Shown here: positions 39,003 through 50,304 of the stretch, piece after piece | Layout of the letters: each line of letters starts with the position of its first letter | Position numbering within the stretch: the stretch's first letter is position 1 | Assembly: GCF_958298935.1 (NCBI RefSeq) | Contig: NC_084941.1 | Coordinates: 11,630,001-11,694,000 of the forward strand | Direction: 5' to 3' | DNA from: Phragmites australis | Lineage: Eukaryota; Streptophyta; Magnoliopsida; Poales; Poaceae | Length of the DNA stretch: 64,000 nt | Notes under the pieces: model-generated | What the model was told of the DNA's origin: nothing | The model's input: the letters and a program-made list of their open reading frames with translations, nothing else | Databases searched by the model: none | Program-made: the position numbers and the translations under genes

Positions 39003-39452
39003 TCAGATGACAAGACCAATAACATTTAAATTAAAGTTAAGAATGCACTTATTGTCTTTAAAATTACAATGAAAACCATCATCGTCTAACATCGAAACTG
39101 AAATAAGATTCCTCCTCATGGAAGGAACATAAACTACAATATTCAGTCTAAGAGTGAAGCCACTATCCAGAACTAACGGAAGGGATCTGACAGCTTCAAC
39201 TTCAGCTTCCTTCCCATTTGCCACTCTAAGACTTTGTTCCCCCTTTCCTAATGTTCTCGCGATAAGGAATCCCTGTAATGAGTTGGTAATGTACACAGTG
39301 GCACCTGAGTAAATCCACCATGAAATAAGGGAGAAATCAACATAAAGAGATTCATCAATGAATGTTATTAAATCATTACCTTTTTTACGAGCCACTTCAG
39401 GAAACCAACACAGTCCTTCTAGTAGTGGTCCTTCTTGTGGCAGAAGTAGCAT
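39003..39452 (-). pseudogene. Copia protease and gag-protease junction
   Basis: Reads KKGNDLITFIDESLYVDFS, WWIYSGATVYITNS, then LRVANGKEAEVEAV and LVLDSGFTLRLNIVVYVPSM, a copia aspartic protease. The active-site triplet is YSG instead of DSG (TAC at the Asp codon), so the enzyme would be inactive. Upstream, gag ends at an amber codon inside the zinc knuckle, although the downstream frame is continuous with it. Confidence 0.85.
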
Positions 39453-40147
39453 TCGTCATCCTTAGGTTCTTGAGAGGCAGGAGTAGAAGGAGCAGGTGCC
39501 TTGGGTGCTCTCTGTGCTGCCTTGTCGTGCTTAGCGATGAAATGCAATTTCTTCTTAGACTTGAAATCTCCTTGAAATTTTCTTTTATTGTTAGGACTGC
39601 TAACTTGATTCACAAAGTATTTCTTTTCAGCCCTCACCCTTTCTTCCTCTTGTACACACATCACGATCAAGTCGCTCATGCTCCACTTCACCTTCTGAGT
39701 ATTGTAGTTTATTTTAAAAGGAGTAAACTCAGGAGGGAGAGAGGTCATAATGAAGTGTACAAGAAAACCCTCAGAGATTTCTATGTGTATGCCCTTCAGT
39801 TTGACAGCCATGTCTGTCATCATCATGATGTGTTCTCTTATACCACCGGACCCATAATTGTACTTAGTGTTGAGAAGCTTCTGAATCAGTGTATTGTCAT
39901 AAACCTTAGAGGGGCCTTTAAATTGCTCCTCTATAGATGCAAAGTACATCTTACCTTCTTCTGAGTTTGGGATTGCTCCCCTTATAGCATATGATATCGA
40001 GTTCCTCATTATCATAAGTGACATACGATTGGATCGCTCCCACTGCTCAGAAAGTGCATCATAAGTTTTCTTTAATTCATCATAATTCTCCACACCAATG
40101 GTGGGAGCAGTGGGAGTGTCAACCCTGAGTGCATAGTAAGGGTCCAA
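39419..40147 (-). pseudogene. Copia gag with zinc knuckle
   Basis: The minus-strand frame starts MDPYYALRVDTPTAP at 40147 and carries the UBN2-like gag body (LLNTKYNYGSGGIREHIMMM, LVHFIMTSLPPEFTPFKINY). A Lys-rich linker follows, then the knuckle CYFCHKKDHY followed by TAG, KDC. The spacing C-2-C-4-H-4-C is kept if the TAG is read as the original Lys codon. The start is chosen as the first Met of the frame; the true start may lie further upstream, since the frame is open. Confidence 0.85.
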
Positions 40148-41790
40148 AACACTAAGGACAATTGTTACTTAAATTTCCAAGCGGGAAAGTTATTCCTCGT
40201 AAGTTGCTCTATGCTATCAATTGTGGTGAAACCAGAGGAAGCGTTAAGAACTAGAGAGAAAAATTGGGCCATATTAGAAAATTATCATAGGGAAATAATT
40301 TACATGAAAATAACCCTATATTGATCTGATTAAAGTAATATAAAAATTAAAACTCTAATCCGCATCATCGTTAAGCAGAAACAAAAAAGAATGTGATTAA
40401 ACACGTAAAATGACGCATAATTATAGTCAACTTTGGTCACGAAGTAATTATGAACCTACATAAATTGATCGTAAAATTCTTCGAAAAAATCTTTGCGTTG
40501 GTTCCAATTCATCCAGAAAATTAATCATAATCTTAGTGCACAAAACATCATTATTTTAGGGTATAATAATTAATATATCCAGTGCATAAATGAGAAAACG
40601 TTAAAGGATCACTGGAAATTCACTGAAAATAAAGAAGCCCAAAGGATTAGGTCGGCTGAGGTTCAGGATGCCCAGCGGCGTCACGACCCATAAAAACAAC
40701 ACTCAGCCCCGCCTCTCTCGCACATGCCGCATGTTTGCTGGCCCATGAGAGCGCTGACCCATGTTCCCTTGCTAGCTCGGGCAACCGAGCACGATAGCTC
40801 TTGGCTGCACGATCATCATCGATGGCTCATCGACGATTCCACCGGATCAAAACTACCGGCCTCCTACAAACCCTAACCCTATCCATTTCTTCTCCTTTCC
40901 TCCAAAAAAACGTGGCTAATCGAGAGAGGTGACAGGGGCGGCAAGGAGATGCCAGAGACGGAGCTGAGCAGAGGGAGGGTGATGCCGGAGAGAAGGAGCG
41001 GTGCTGCCGTGGGCTTGTTCATCGGTGCACGTGCGTGACCGAATCACGCACGACTTTATCGAGCACGTTCGTGGTGGTGCCCAGAGAAGGTGGCGCGCGT
41101 GAAGCAAGATGGAAGGCGCATGCCTGAGGTGCATAAGCATGCGCATAGCTGAGGCATCTGCACATGGTTGGTGACAGGAAGAGCTCCGCAAAAGTTTTGG
41201 CGACGATGACATAAACAAAGAAAATCCGTAAGAACTCCCTCCTTCTCCCTCTAAATCTTAGGTTTGAATGGGGGTTTTGAGTGTTAGGGTCCAACAGGGG
41301 CAAGATATGGGGATTTCAAGTTCCAAATTTGGGAGAAAAGTGGGATTAGCGTTACGGGAAGGAAGGGAAAACTGTGGGTTTTGCGAAATTTATTAATCCC
41401 CTCCTTCTATATGTTAAAACCAGACCAGATTAACCCCATCCGAGCCTTAAAACATTTAATCCGAGCCCCACAAACATACATATGTGCATAAATATGACTA
41501 AAACATGATCAATAAGTTCTAAATCGGGGCCAATTTGAACTTAACATGGTCAATTGAGTCTAATTTGCATCAATTAGGATCAAAACATGGGTCGTATCAC
41601 ATCAACCATAGGCATAGTTATAAATATGACATGAACATATTGATCCAGGCCAAATTGACTTTGAAAACACATAATTAACAACTAATTTCAATTGAACTGA
41701 ACCTAATATGGCCTAATTGATCATAGATAGGCATCATCCGAACATAAGCTAATCTAATTAGGTCTAATTGGGTATGATTAGGGCTAAGGT
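40148..41790 (-). other. Copia leader between primer-binding site and gag
   Basis: About 1.6 kb without a convincing gene. Frames at 41303-40916 are short and unlike any copia protein. A GC-richer block with CATGCGCAT repeats lies at 40640-41220. Confidence 0.5.
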
Positions 41791-41803
41791 GACTCTGATA
41801 TCA
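41791..41803 (-). promoter_or_regulatory. Copia primer-binding site
   Basis: Minus strand TGATATCAGAGTC, one or two changes from the Met-tRNA complement TGGTATCAGAGC, 2 bp inside the 5' LTR. Confidence 0.75.
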
Positions 41804-41805
41804 AA

Positions 41806-42255
41806 TGTTGAACTAAATTATGTCTTAATTAACAGAATCATTAGCCCTAATATCAAATACCACCTTAAATAGAAGCATATGGACATACTAGTGTTCGGAG
41901 ATGCCATCTAGAGCTGATCGGTGAGGAGATGCGTCGGTGTAGCCGTACAGACCGTCAATGTAGTGGATGTTGATGTGGTGAAGCAGATCGCCGAACTGGA
42001 CGACGTGGAGGTGGTCTTCGCCCTACTGTTGTATAACTATTGATCGTTAGGGTTTGGTGTGTATGGGAAAAGGTAAACTGACGAAAAAAATATTATCCCA
42101 TAAGGTGTTAACCCACTTTGTTTATATAGCGCAACGTAAGACAGGATCGCAACTAATTTACTAGTTGCGGTTGATCAAAGCGTATGAGACTATCCTGTTT
42201 TTTTGGTCGTTAGTTATGATTGTTAAGGAGAGAGGGTCCGAGATTACATCCAACA
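41806..42255 (-). repeat. Copia 5' LTR
   Basis: 450 bp, TGTTGG...TTCAACA on the minus strand. Its plus-strand TTTATATAG (42121-42129) gives a minus-strand TATATAAA promoter. Followed by the target duplication CCGTA. Confidence 0.9.
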
Positions 42256-42260
42256 CCGTA

Positions 42261-43530
42261 TCTTAGTTGTGTTGCAGCAATGGATATGATCGATCGGTTC
42301 CTGTCAGGACTCGATCGTTCGTAAACGGAGCAAGTGCGTGTAGTGTACCAGCCCCGCGCGCGCGTACCAGGTGCATGCATGTATGCGTGTAACGGCTCAA
42401 ACTATAGCAATACCTAGCCTCTTTATCAGCTTCACTCTGATACATCTTTTGGCGCCACTTGCTACTGTGTATAGCCTGGTGTGTACGGTCAACCCCGCGA
42501 CGTGATGGAAGGCAGACGTACAGCTGTGCGTGTGGCCATGCCATGCATATGCACGCACCTCGTTGCAGCTTGTGCCGTCGTACGTGAGAGTTCTAACAAC
42601 TACTCGTGCTACAGCATATACTACATACATGCTGTCGTATATGCATGAGGTAGGAGTAGTAGTATTTATGATTAGCCTAGATTAGATGTGAGAGGACTTG
42701 ACGGCTGCATCGAAACTCACAGCTCTACGCACGTCTATACTCCCACCGGCGCATGTAGGTGGCCTCAAAATCGGTGGCTACCCAACAGGGTGAAACGGCT
42801 CTGAACGCCGGCCGCCTGGTCCCTGGCTTTCAATTGGCTTGGACTTGGAGCCAGCCGGGCGGCTCCATGCATGATGCTCGACGGTGCATGTAAGCTCCCG
42901 GCCGGCCAGTAGCCTCCCACGGGTTCAGCCTTTTCAGCTGCGTGCAACAAGTCTGCAGACCAAATACCACTGCGTTGCAGTACTAGCTATTTCGTTCGAT
43001 GGATGCACTGCAAAGTTATCCACCGATTTGTATATTCTCGGAACGGTTTTCTATTTGCCACCGCACAATTTTCTCATCCATTATATGTCGATCTCCCATT
43101 AATTGTCTCACCGACATGCACTCTTCGGTTCCAGATTTTTCTTGGCATACACTATCAAGGATTGCAGTACTGGCAAATAAGGAATTCGTCCTATATTCTC
43201 GTCAAGCTGAAACGAGTGCGTGCATGCAATTTTACCTCGTCTTTTTAGTCTTTCTTTCGAGTGAAAACTCACACCTTTTCACTCAAATTGAGGTCAAATC
43301 ATGTTTTTGAGTTTTGTAGCACTAATATGCCCAGCAAAAATTAACGAGTCTCAAAGAGAATCTGCAGGAGGACGGTAAGTCGACAGCTAAGGAAAACACT
43401 ATTGTCGTCGCGCGCCTTGCTTTATACGCACCCCTATCTGCACAACGAATTTGCTGAATTATTCGTACCACGCAAGCACCTCGCTAGCTCAACGGACATA
43501 GAATATTACACTGCAAATACGTCGAACGAT
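42261..43530. other. Intergenic, no gene recognised
   Basis: Contains CATGCATG-rich stretches (42370, 42540, 42640, 42865) like those at 430-910, and short frames without motifs. No element boundary seen except a possible CACTA end at 43533. Confidence 0.4.
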
Positions 43531-43532
43531 CA

Positions 43533-43720
43533 CACTACCACAAAATGCTTCATACAAGACGGCTCTAAATCATCATGCCAGCGGTTTTCCTTACTTGCCG
43601 TAAAGTATATGTGATGTGACCCTCTAATGACAGACGGTTCGCCAACCATCTACAATAACATATATCACATATGGTTCCCATTAAAAGAATCGTCTGCGAT
43701 CACCATGGGCGAAGCTAGCA
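43533..43720. repeat. Possible CACTA-type left terminus
   Basis: CACTACCACAAAATGC at 43533 looks like a CACTA end, followed by repeated AGACGG/GACGGTT phrases and TCACATATGG. I could not find a matching right end with the flanking triplet TCA, so the element is not delimited. Confidence 0.35.
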
Positions 43721-43939
43721 CTGAAATGACGGTGGTGCACCTCTTCATTGTATATCTAATACTTACAATTTGTTATGTTTGATAAGAGCATGTTACTCGT
43801 GAAAATTTTCTTCACCCTGATGCATGTGCACCGGCCTGGAACACTGTAGCATCGCCCTGGCGATCACAACCATCCACATCACTATAAGCAGTAATAACCG
43901 TTTGTTAGATCATGACTAAGGGTTTTCCTTTACGGTCCA

Positions 43940-44075
43940 AATTACCGTCGTGAAGGGATTTTCGTTTTCTTCAGTGCTTTAATGGTTTCTCTTCATAGTT
44001 CTCATCACGAAGAGATTTCTAAAGTCATTCCCTTCAGGACGGGATTCTCTCTCCTTTCCCTTCGCGATTCCCCTT
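43940..44075 (+). repeat. Dispersed repeat copy, inverted relative to 1-130
   Basis: Shares GGGATTCTCTCTC, TTTCCCTTCGCGA, GGTTTCTCTTCA and CACGAAGAGATTTCT with the complement of 1-130, in the same order. Lies immediately left of the CACTA element at 44094. Confidence 0.5.
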
Positions 44076-44109
44076 GAAGGAAAACTGTTGGAACACTACT
44101 GCAGAACAG

Positions 44110-44275
44110 GTGATCAGTGTCGGTTCAAAAATGTGATCAATGTCGGTTTCTGAACCGACACTGATTAATCGACACTGATAGTCACTGACTATCAGTGCCG
44201 GGTATGGAACCGGCATTGATAGGGGTGCTATCAGTGCCGGTTGTTTGTTACCGACCAGCACTGATAGGTGTTTCC
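44110..44275. repeat. Subterminal repeats, CACTA at 44094, one end
   Basis: Alternating TCAGTGTCGGTT, GAACCGACACTGA, GAACCGGCATTGATA and GTGCTATCAGTGCCGG. Confidence 0.8.
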
Positions 44276-44432
44276 CTCTTTTTTTTTAAAAACGTGGCGG
44301 TTGCCGCCAGTACCGTGTCATTTTTAAATTTTGGATATTGCCGGCAATAGACACGCATACATATCAAGTTTCATCACAATATATATACACACTGCATACT
44401 TATCAAGTTTCATTACAATAATCTTATGGAGT

Positions 44433-45096
44433 TTAAGATTTCTTGTGAATCGATGGGTCTGAACTCTGTCCTTTCTTATGGGTTGAAGGTAACGAGAAAG
44501 ACGATCCAATTTCATGAAACTCGCTGGTTGGATTGATGATTTCGTCATTGATGAACCCAACAAGTTGTTCTTGAAGTGCGTTGATTTCATGAGGCATGAG
44601 ACGTTCTTTAGACAACTCGAGGATCTGCAATTTCAAGAATTTAAGAAATCAACACATATGATTTTGGCGTATCGAACATGAAAATTAGTCATCAATATGT
44701 ATACCGCCTACCTCAGGATCTTTCGGCAGGATCGAATCCTCTCTGTTGAAGCTGTGCATGAATTCTATTACATAAAGACCACATAAATTATTGCCCGGAT
44801 CCTGCTTCCTACAAGGAAAGCCATGTCAGACTGTCCATTTTTTCGTGTATAGCCTGTATCTAACGCTCTTCTTGGTGTATCGCGGGTACACTCTGTATGT
44901 GTGTGATTATTACCGTAAGTAGACTTAGATTCAATCAAATAAAATATTACAAGAGCAAAAATGAAATGGTCGGTTTTTACCTTTGTAGCAAGTAAATGAT
45001 GGGTTGGTAGGTTTCTTTCGGATTATTTTGTGAGTCGAAAATAAAGATCTTGCTAATATCTGACTGGATGACAAGGAGGATCTAGTGAAAACTGCA
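44433..45096 (-). pseudogene. Ulp1-like C48 protease, C-terminal exons, of the 44094 CACTA
   Basis: Three exon blocks on the minus strand. About 45096-44981: ILLVIQSDISKIFIFDSQNN with His-codon CAC just upstream, followed by a TAG at 45084-45082 where Trp is expected; donor GTAAAA. 44808-44712: acceptor TTGTAG, KQDPGNNLCGLYVIEFMHSF with the catalytic Cys in LCGLYV, donor GTAGGC. 44624-44433: acceptor TTGCAG, ILELSKERLMPHEINALQEQ and a charged tail. This is the same domain order as the C terminus of the second gene of the 1044 CACTA, but a diverged sequence. The N-terminal half of the gene is missing. Confidence 0.75.
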
Positions 45097-45222
45097 CATA
45101 GGTCACCATAGGTTAGTTGGTCCTAATTTCTAATGATGTATTGCTCAGAAAGAGTAGAAACACGTACCCCCAGTGGTAGGGTAAAAGTATGTATTTCTTC
45201 AATTGTAGCTCCAGAAGACACT

Positions 45223-46752
45223 TCAATACATTGTCCCGTCAAAAGCTCCTTTATTCTTGCGGTATGGGTGATCCGGACGGAGGAACCTACGGTGACCCAT
45301 GAAGATCATTTTTCGGCTGTTTTTCAGCCACCGCCCCTCCGTTTCCTCCAAGCACTGAACACATCCATTGTACCCTTTTACAGTATGCCCTGATAGGTTA
45401 CCAAGAGCAGGCCAATTTGAGATCATCACGAACAGCATCGTGCGCAGGGTGAAATTCTCGCATCTGTACTCATCCCATACATGTACGCCATCTTTCCACA
45501 GTACAAGAACTTCTACCAATGGTTTGAGGTACACATCGATATGGTTGCCTGGTTCATTCAGCCCACTAATTAGTAGAGGCATCATAAGGTACTTCCACTT
45601 CATGCACATCCAAGGTGGAAGGTTGTAGATACAGAGAGTCATGAGCCAAGTGCTATGAGTACTTCTCGTGTTGCCGAAAGGATTCATCCCATCCGTGCTC
45701 AACTCGAACCTTATATTCCTCACTTCATCTCTGAATTCCTTGTATTTCGAATCGAATCTCCTCCATTGCATGCCATCAGTAGAGTGTCTAAGCATTCCAT
45801 CTTTCTTGCGCTGTTCGGCGTGCCATTGCATCAGCTTGGCATTCTCTCTGTTAGCAAACAATCACTTCAAACGGGGGATTATAGGGAAATACCAAGCCAC
45901 CTTAACGGGGGGTCTTTTCTTCTTTCTCTTCACCCCCACGCCATCGCTCTCGATATCATCAACGTTGCTCTTGTACCGTGGTGCATTGCAAACGTGACAC
46001 GCTTCCAAGTATGCATCCTCACCGCGGAACAACATGCAGTCGTTTTCACATGCATGTATTTTCTCTACTTCCAACTCCAACGGGCAGACAACCTGCTTGG
46101 CATGGTACGTGTTTTCGAGCAACACGTTCCCCTCTGGAAGCAATTCCCTCAAGAATTCTAACAATTCATTGAAGCCCTTATCGGCTCAACCATTGCTAGC
46201 CTTCATTTGCATCAGTGTCAGCACCACATGCAACTTGCTGTGCTCATCTTTACAGTTCGGGTAAACTGGTGTTTTAGAGTCATGTATCATGCGCTAGTAC
46301 TTTTGATGTTGTGTTTCACCGGTGAAGTCCCCCTCCCCATCGTGCAACATTTGTTCTATACCTTCCTCATTGTTGCCAACAAAAGTGTCCCAATCATCGT
46401 TCTCGACAAAAGTATCTTCAAATGCCGACATATCGAAGTCTTCGTTAGCCGTCGGATCGTTGCCTCCGTCTCCTTCGACTGTCGGTTGCCCTTCACGCCC
46501 AACATCTGCAAGTTCACCGTGCTCAGTCCAACGGGTGTAGCCAGCCTTGAAACCCCTGCGAATCAAGTGTGTACGGATCTGCTCTATGTTTGAAAACTGC
46601 TTCTCATTCTTGCAGTCGACACACGAACATCATATATAGTGGTCGTCATGCTTCCTTTTTGGCTTCTTGTACGCTGCGATAGCCCTCAAAAAAGCCTCGA
46701 TGCCAACAATGAACTCTGGCCCTCGTTCCTTGTACATCCATGACCGGTCCAT
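45223..46752 (-). pseudogene. Truncated TNP2-like transposase of the 44094 CACTA
   Basis: Start ATG at 46752-46750 (MDRSWMYKERGPEFIVG). A TGA at 46632-46630 lies directly before CSCVDCKN, where Arg (CGA) is expected. Then RRGFKAGYTRWTEHGE; an acidic linker (46566-46294); the Cys cluster CENDCMLFRGED...CHVCNAPRYKS (46164-45862); and the core (45861-45223) with NGMNPFGN-like DGMNPFGNTRSTHSTW, VHVWDEYRCENFTLRTMLFV and NLSGHTVKGYNGC. Homology stops near 45223 (GAFDGTMY). The DUF4218- and DUF4216-like parts are deleted. Confidence 0.88.
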
Positions 46753-46859
46753 CTACAAATCATTAAAATTAAAAACATTGGACTTATAATCATTAAACAT
46801 TCCAAAATCTAGAACATATTCATCGAATTACCTCGCATCATGATTAGTCCCTATTTGAG

Positions 46860-47639
46860 GGGCCATCTCCTTCCGGTACTTGGGCCGGGTTGGGGGACCC
46901 ACCTTCCAAAGGCTGCCAAGTCCGATTACGACCCGTGGGTGGACGTGCCATCCCTACAACACAGTATTTTATCAACTGTACATGATAAATTCACTATGTT
47001 GATTAATTAACAGAGGAAATCCACTGGATTATTACTAAAATTCATGACTTTAAAAATATATGCAATCCACATACTAGAAAATTAGAGCTAGATTTTAGGG
47101 ACATTTTGCAAATACCTCCCTGATTTTTTATTCTTCGGATGACACTCGAATGACAGTTCTAGCGGTATTTTTGTAATTTTTGAATGGCAATAACGGTTCA
47201 ACAAGTGGCAAATTTGCAATTGTCCCTAGATTTTAATGTAGGCACCCAACTCTATTTACATGTGACATTTAATCTAATTGTTAAATCATCTACAATGATA
47301 AAATTGCGACCTTTCTCTAATTTATATGGATATTTGAGCTCTTGCTCATTCCAAATTTCAACACCAACTAACAACCACCTAAATTCAAACCTAGAGCAAT
47401 CTAGCAACTAAAACCAACTAAGAATCAAATGTAGATCATCACTATACATCTAACAACAACAAAGTTGCAAACTTTACCTAAATTAGGTCTCAACTACATC
47501 TCTAAATCCATAACCATGGAACAAGCACCATCCATCATCAACACTAGAGCAATCTACCAAGTAATCTATCCAAAAATGAAATATAGATCATCTCACTAAC
47601 CTTAAAACAGTTGACTCCTCCAAATTTTGAAGGCTCCCA
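46860..47639. other. Upstream region of the truncated transposase
   Basis: A minus-strand stretch 46959-46864 starting ATGGCACGTCCACCC is open for about 30 codons after an acceptor-like TGTTGTAG and before GTAATTC, so it may be a small 5' exon. The rest is AT-rich and empty. Poly(A) runs at about 47643 and 47671. Confidence 0.35.
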
Positions 47640-47950
47640 CGCAAAAAAAAAAAAATCTTGAATCGCCAAAAAAAAAAATAGCAAGGAGGCGTTGTAACAC
47701 TGGGCTGCGGCGGCGGCAGCTCTGTTCTGGGTCGAGACGGGGAAGAAGATGGGCTATATATACTGTAGAATGCTATTAGTGCTGGTTAAAGAGGAACCGG
47801 CATTGAAACACCACTATCAGTACCGGTTCTTAACTCCAGGCCCTCGATCGCGGGCGGGAGTTTTAGAACTGGCATTGATACCACTTTCAGTACCAGTTCC
47901 TTTGAACCGGCACTGAAGGTGGTGGCTATTATGTGGGGTTCTGTACTAGT
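47640..47950 (-). repeat. Promoter-proximal and subterminal repeats, CACTA at 44094, other end
   Basis: Repeats GTGCTGGTTAAAGAGGAACC, GAACCGGCATTGAAA and ATCAGTACCGGTTC. Minus-strand TATATATAG near 47760 may be the promoter of the transposase. Confidence 0.65.
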
Positions 47951-48289
47951 GGAGATGAGAAAAAATAAAGAGAATGGAAATGGAGAAAGAAATCGGGAAG
48001 AGAATAAAATGAAGGGAATATAGTTGGAGAGGATCTTATGTTATACATCATACATGGCTCGTTAGAGGAACTGTCTACATTTAGTGTGATATCGTAGACT
48101 TTCCCCTCTAAAGCCGAATGCTTTAGGTTGAATGACTGTATACAGATCTTGTTCTTAAAACCTTCTGCGTTTAAATACACAACCTGTATAGTTTCCCTAC
48201 TTTCTGGATTCCCTCAGATATTGGCGTCCATTCACTCTGAAACAAAAAACATACAGACCAAATACACACATACATTTGTGTGTGGAAAT

Positions 48290-49693
48290 GACTCATCACA
48301 TAAAATTAGTGTCATAACATATATCACATATGACTCACGCAGACTACGTTAAAAATAGAAAAGAAGATATAAAATTAGTATCATGACTCATCACTTATAT
48401 ATGATAATAATGATGAGTCGTAGTTATGACCTATCACATATGACGACTCATCAGTGACGGATTATTTTAGATCAGTCATAGATTACGGGTCATGGTTATA
48501 ACCCATCACCTATGACGACTTATTAGTGATATGTCAAACTAGCTAGTCATTAGTAACGGGTTGTCCTAAGCTAGTCATTAGTGACCCGTCACTAATAACA
48601 GTATTTTCTTTTTTTTTCTCATGCAACACCAATGACTTCATTGATGATAGGTTAGTGTTACAACCTATCACCAATGACTTATAACTAGAATATTTTTTAT
48701 TTTACTTTTCTCTTATTTTTTCTCACCTTAACAACACCAGAATAGGAACTATTGTACATTTTCTGCTGTGGTTTGATGTAAGGGATGGTGGCTATGGATA
48801 CAAACGCGTGTTCTGAAAATGGTGTAGAAACTTCAGAGGGCGAGAACTTAATCTTCCAGGCCTAATTTGGCCTTGAAAAAATTGCTGAAACCGACATAGT
48901 CATTAGCAATGGATGTAACTTTCTCTTTAGATGTCCGTAAAGTCAAAAAATATCAAAATCAGAATCTGTATGCAAAAGTTATACCCGTTTTACCGTTGCA
49001 CTCTAGTTCAGCTATCAAAGTGCGATAGTTGGCATGAGATATTCATAAATTCATAAAATATTTGTACAACTTTGGATGAAGAAAAAATTATATGTAAATC
49101 AACAATTCACTGAATTTAGTATCAAACAATTAAGTACTCAACAATTTAGAAAAAATAGTTATTAATGATGGGTCATAACTGTAAGCCATAAACTATGACT
49201 TGTCATAAATGATGGGTCACACCTATGACATTTGGCAACTAAGGTTAAAAGGATAAAATATTCGGTTTTTATCACAATGACATGATATCTGAGGTGGTAA
49301 AGGGGTTCGCGCGCGAGGGGAGGACGTGGGTTCGATTCTCATGAAACGCAAAGACTGAAAATAGTTTGAAAAATAGCGTGGCTTAAGAGGCATATGCGAT
49401 GGGCCCTTATGTTGGGGTGGCTCGGTGAGAAATTATTTTTTTTACTTTTTTCGTATCTAAAAAACGCGAAAAATGCTCATCAGTTATAAGTGATGGGACA
49501 CTGTTGTGACCTGTCAGCTATGACCTTCATTGGTGACGGCTCAAGTTGTTACCCGTCACCTATGGCCTCATTGGTGACGAGTCTTTACCTATTACCAATG
49601 ATGACTAATCAGTGACGCGTTTAGGGTGACAGGTGTGAGACCCGTTACTAATGATAGTTAATATCTGTCACCCATGACTTTTTTCACGTAGTG
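48290..49693. mobile_element. Right end of a non-autonomous CACTA-like element
   Basis: Ends TTTTTTCACGTAGTG at 49693, a CACTA-type terminus (CACTACGTG inward). Many alternating subterminal repeats of the type GATGGGTCATA, GTGACGGGT and CCCATCACCTATGAC lie at 48400-48690 and 49160-49680. The left end was not found; it is expected near 48290, where similar repeats begin. No coding sequence. Confidence 0.55.
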
Positions 49694-50008
49694 GCATTAT
49701 ATGGAACCAAACTACCACATACATTATTTGAACCACAAGTTCAATAATAATGATAATATCTCATACATTGCAGATAAAGACTATGTGGAATGAATTGCAG
49801 AAACATTCTTCGAGGTATTTTGTAAATTGTCAATGCAAAAATGACGCAGAGGCATTTTTGTGACATTTTAAAATTGATTGTATCTTGTAGAGACGTTATT
49901 TGAGGCTTTTTTTGGTTCTCTAGAGACAATATTTTATACATTTGAGACAACTTATAAACTCTTAATACTAAGTAAAATCAAGTTGTGTTGTGAGGGTGAG
50001 ATGGTTAC
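49694..50008. other. Unassigned AT-rich sequence
   Basis: No gene or repeat recognised between two CACTA-like elements. Confidence 0.4.
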
Positions 50009-50304
50009 ACTACCACAGAAACCTAAATCGGTGACCTCCTACTAGTGTCGGCTTTGCTAGCACCAGCAGTGATAAGATATCACTACCATTTCATAACCAC
50101 CAATGGCCAAAAAATGATGATTTCGTTCGAACTGGTAGTGATACCATCTATCACTGTCGGTTCATAACATAAACCGGTAGTGGTACATCACTGTTGGATT
50201 GTGGCATCAACTGATAGCGATGTACACTTTATCACTACCAATTGATGCCACGAGTCAGCACTGAGCTGGCTGTGCAAAATAAGACACTAAGTTTGGAAGT
50301 GGGA
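50009..50304. repeat. Left end of a CACTA-type element interrupted by the chromovirus
   Basis: CACTACCACAGAAACC at 50009 followed by subterminal repeats TATCACTACC, ATCACTGTCGGTTC and AAACCGGTAGTGG. Broken at TGGGA (50300-50304) by the chromovirus. Similar repeats on the other side (61790-61945 and 62765-62945) are probably the rest of the same element. A possible right end is near 62878 (GTTTGTTGTAGT), but no clean target duplication was found. Confidence 0.5.

Larger units (their letters stand above)
15824..42255 (-). mobile_element. Ty1/copia retrotransposon, minus strand, enlarged to 26.4 kb by nested insertions
   Basis: Two related LTRs (15824-16276 and 41806-42255) flank the element. 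CCGTA precedes the left LTR (15819-15823) and follows the right one (42256-42260), a perfect 5-bp target duplication. On the minus strand the order is 5' LTR, primer-binding site (41803-41791), leader, gag (40147), protease, integrase, reverse transcriptase, RNase H (to 16465), polypurine tract, 3' LTR. The integrase-RT part is interrupted by about 21 kb of other retroelements and a partial duplication. All genes carry stops. Confidence 0.9.
44094..47951 (-). mobile_element. Decayed CACTA transposon, 3.9 kb, minus strand
   Basis: The left end CACTACTGCAGAAC (44094) and the complement of the right end, CACTAGTACAGAAC (47951), agree at 12 of 14 positions. Flanking triplets are GAA and GAG, an imperfect target duplication. 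Subterminal repeats TATCAGTGCCGGTT lie at 44110-44270 and 47770-47925. Genes run from right to left: truncated TNP2 transposase, then a Ulp1-like protease fragment. Confidence 0.75.
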
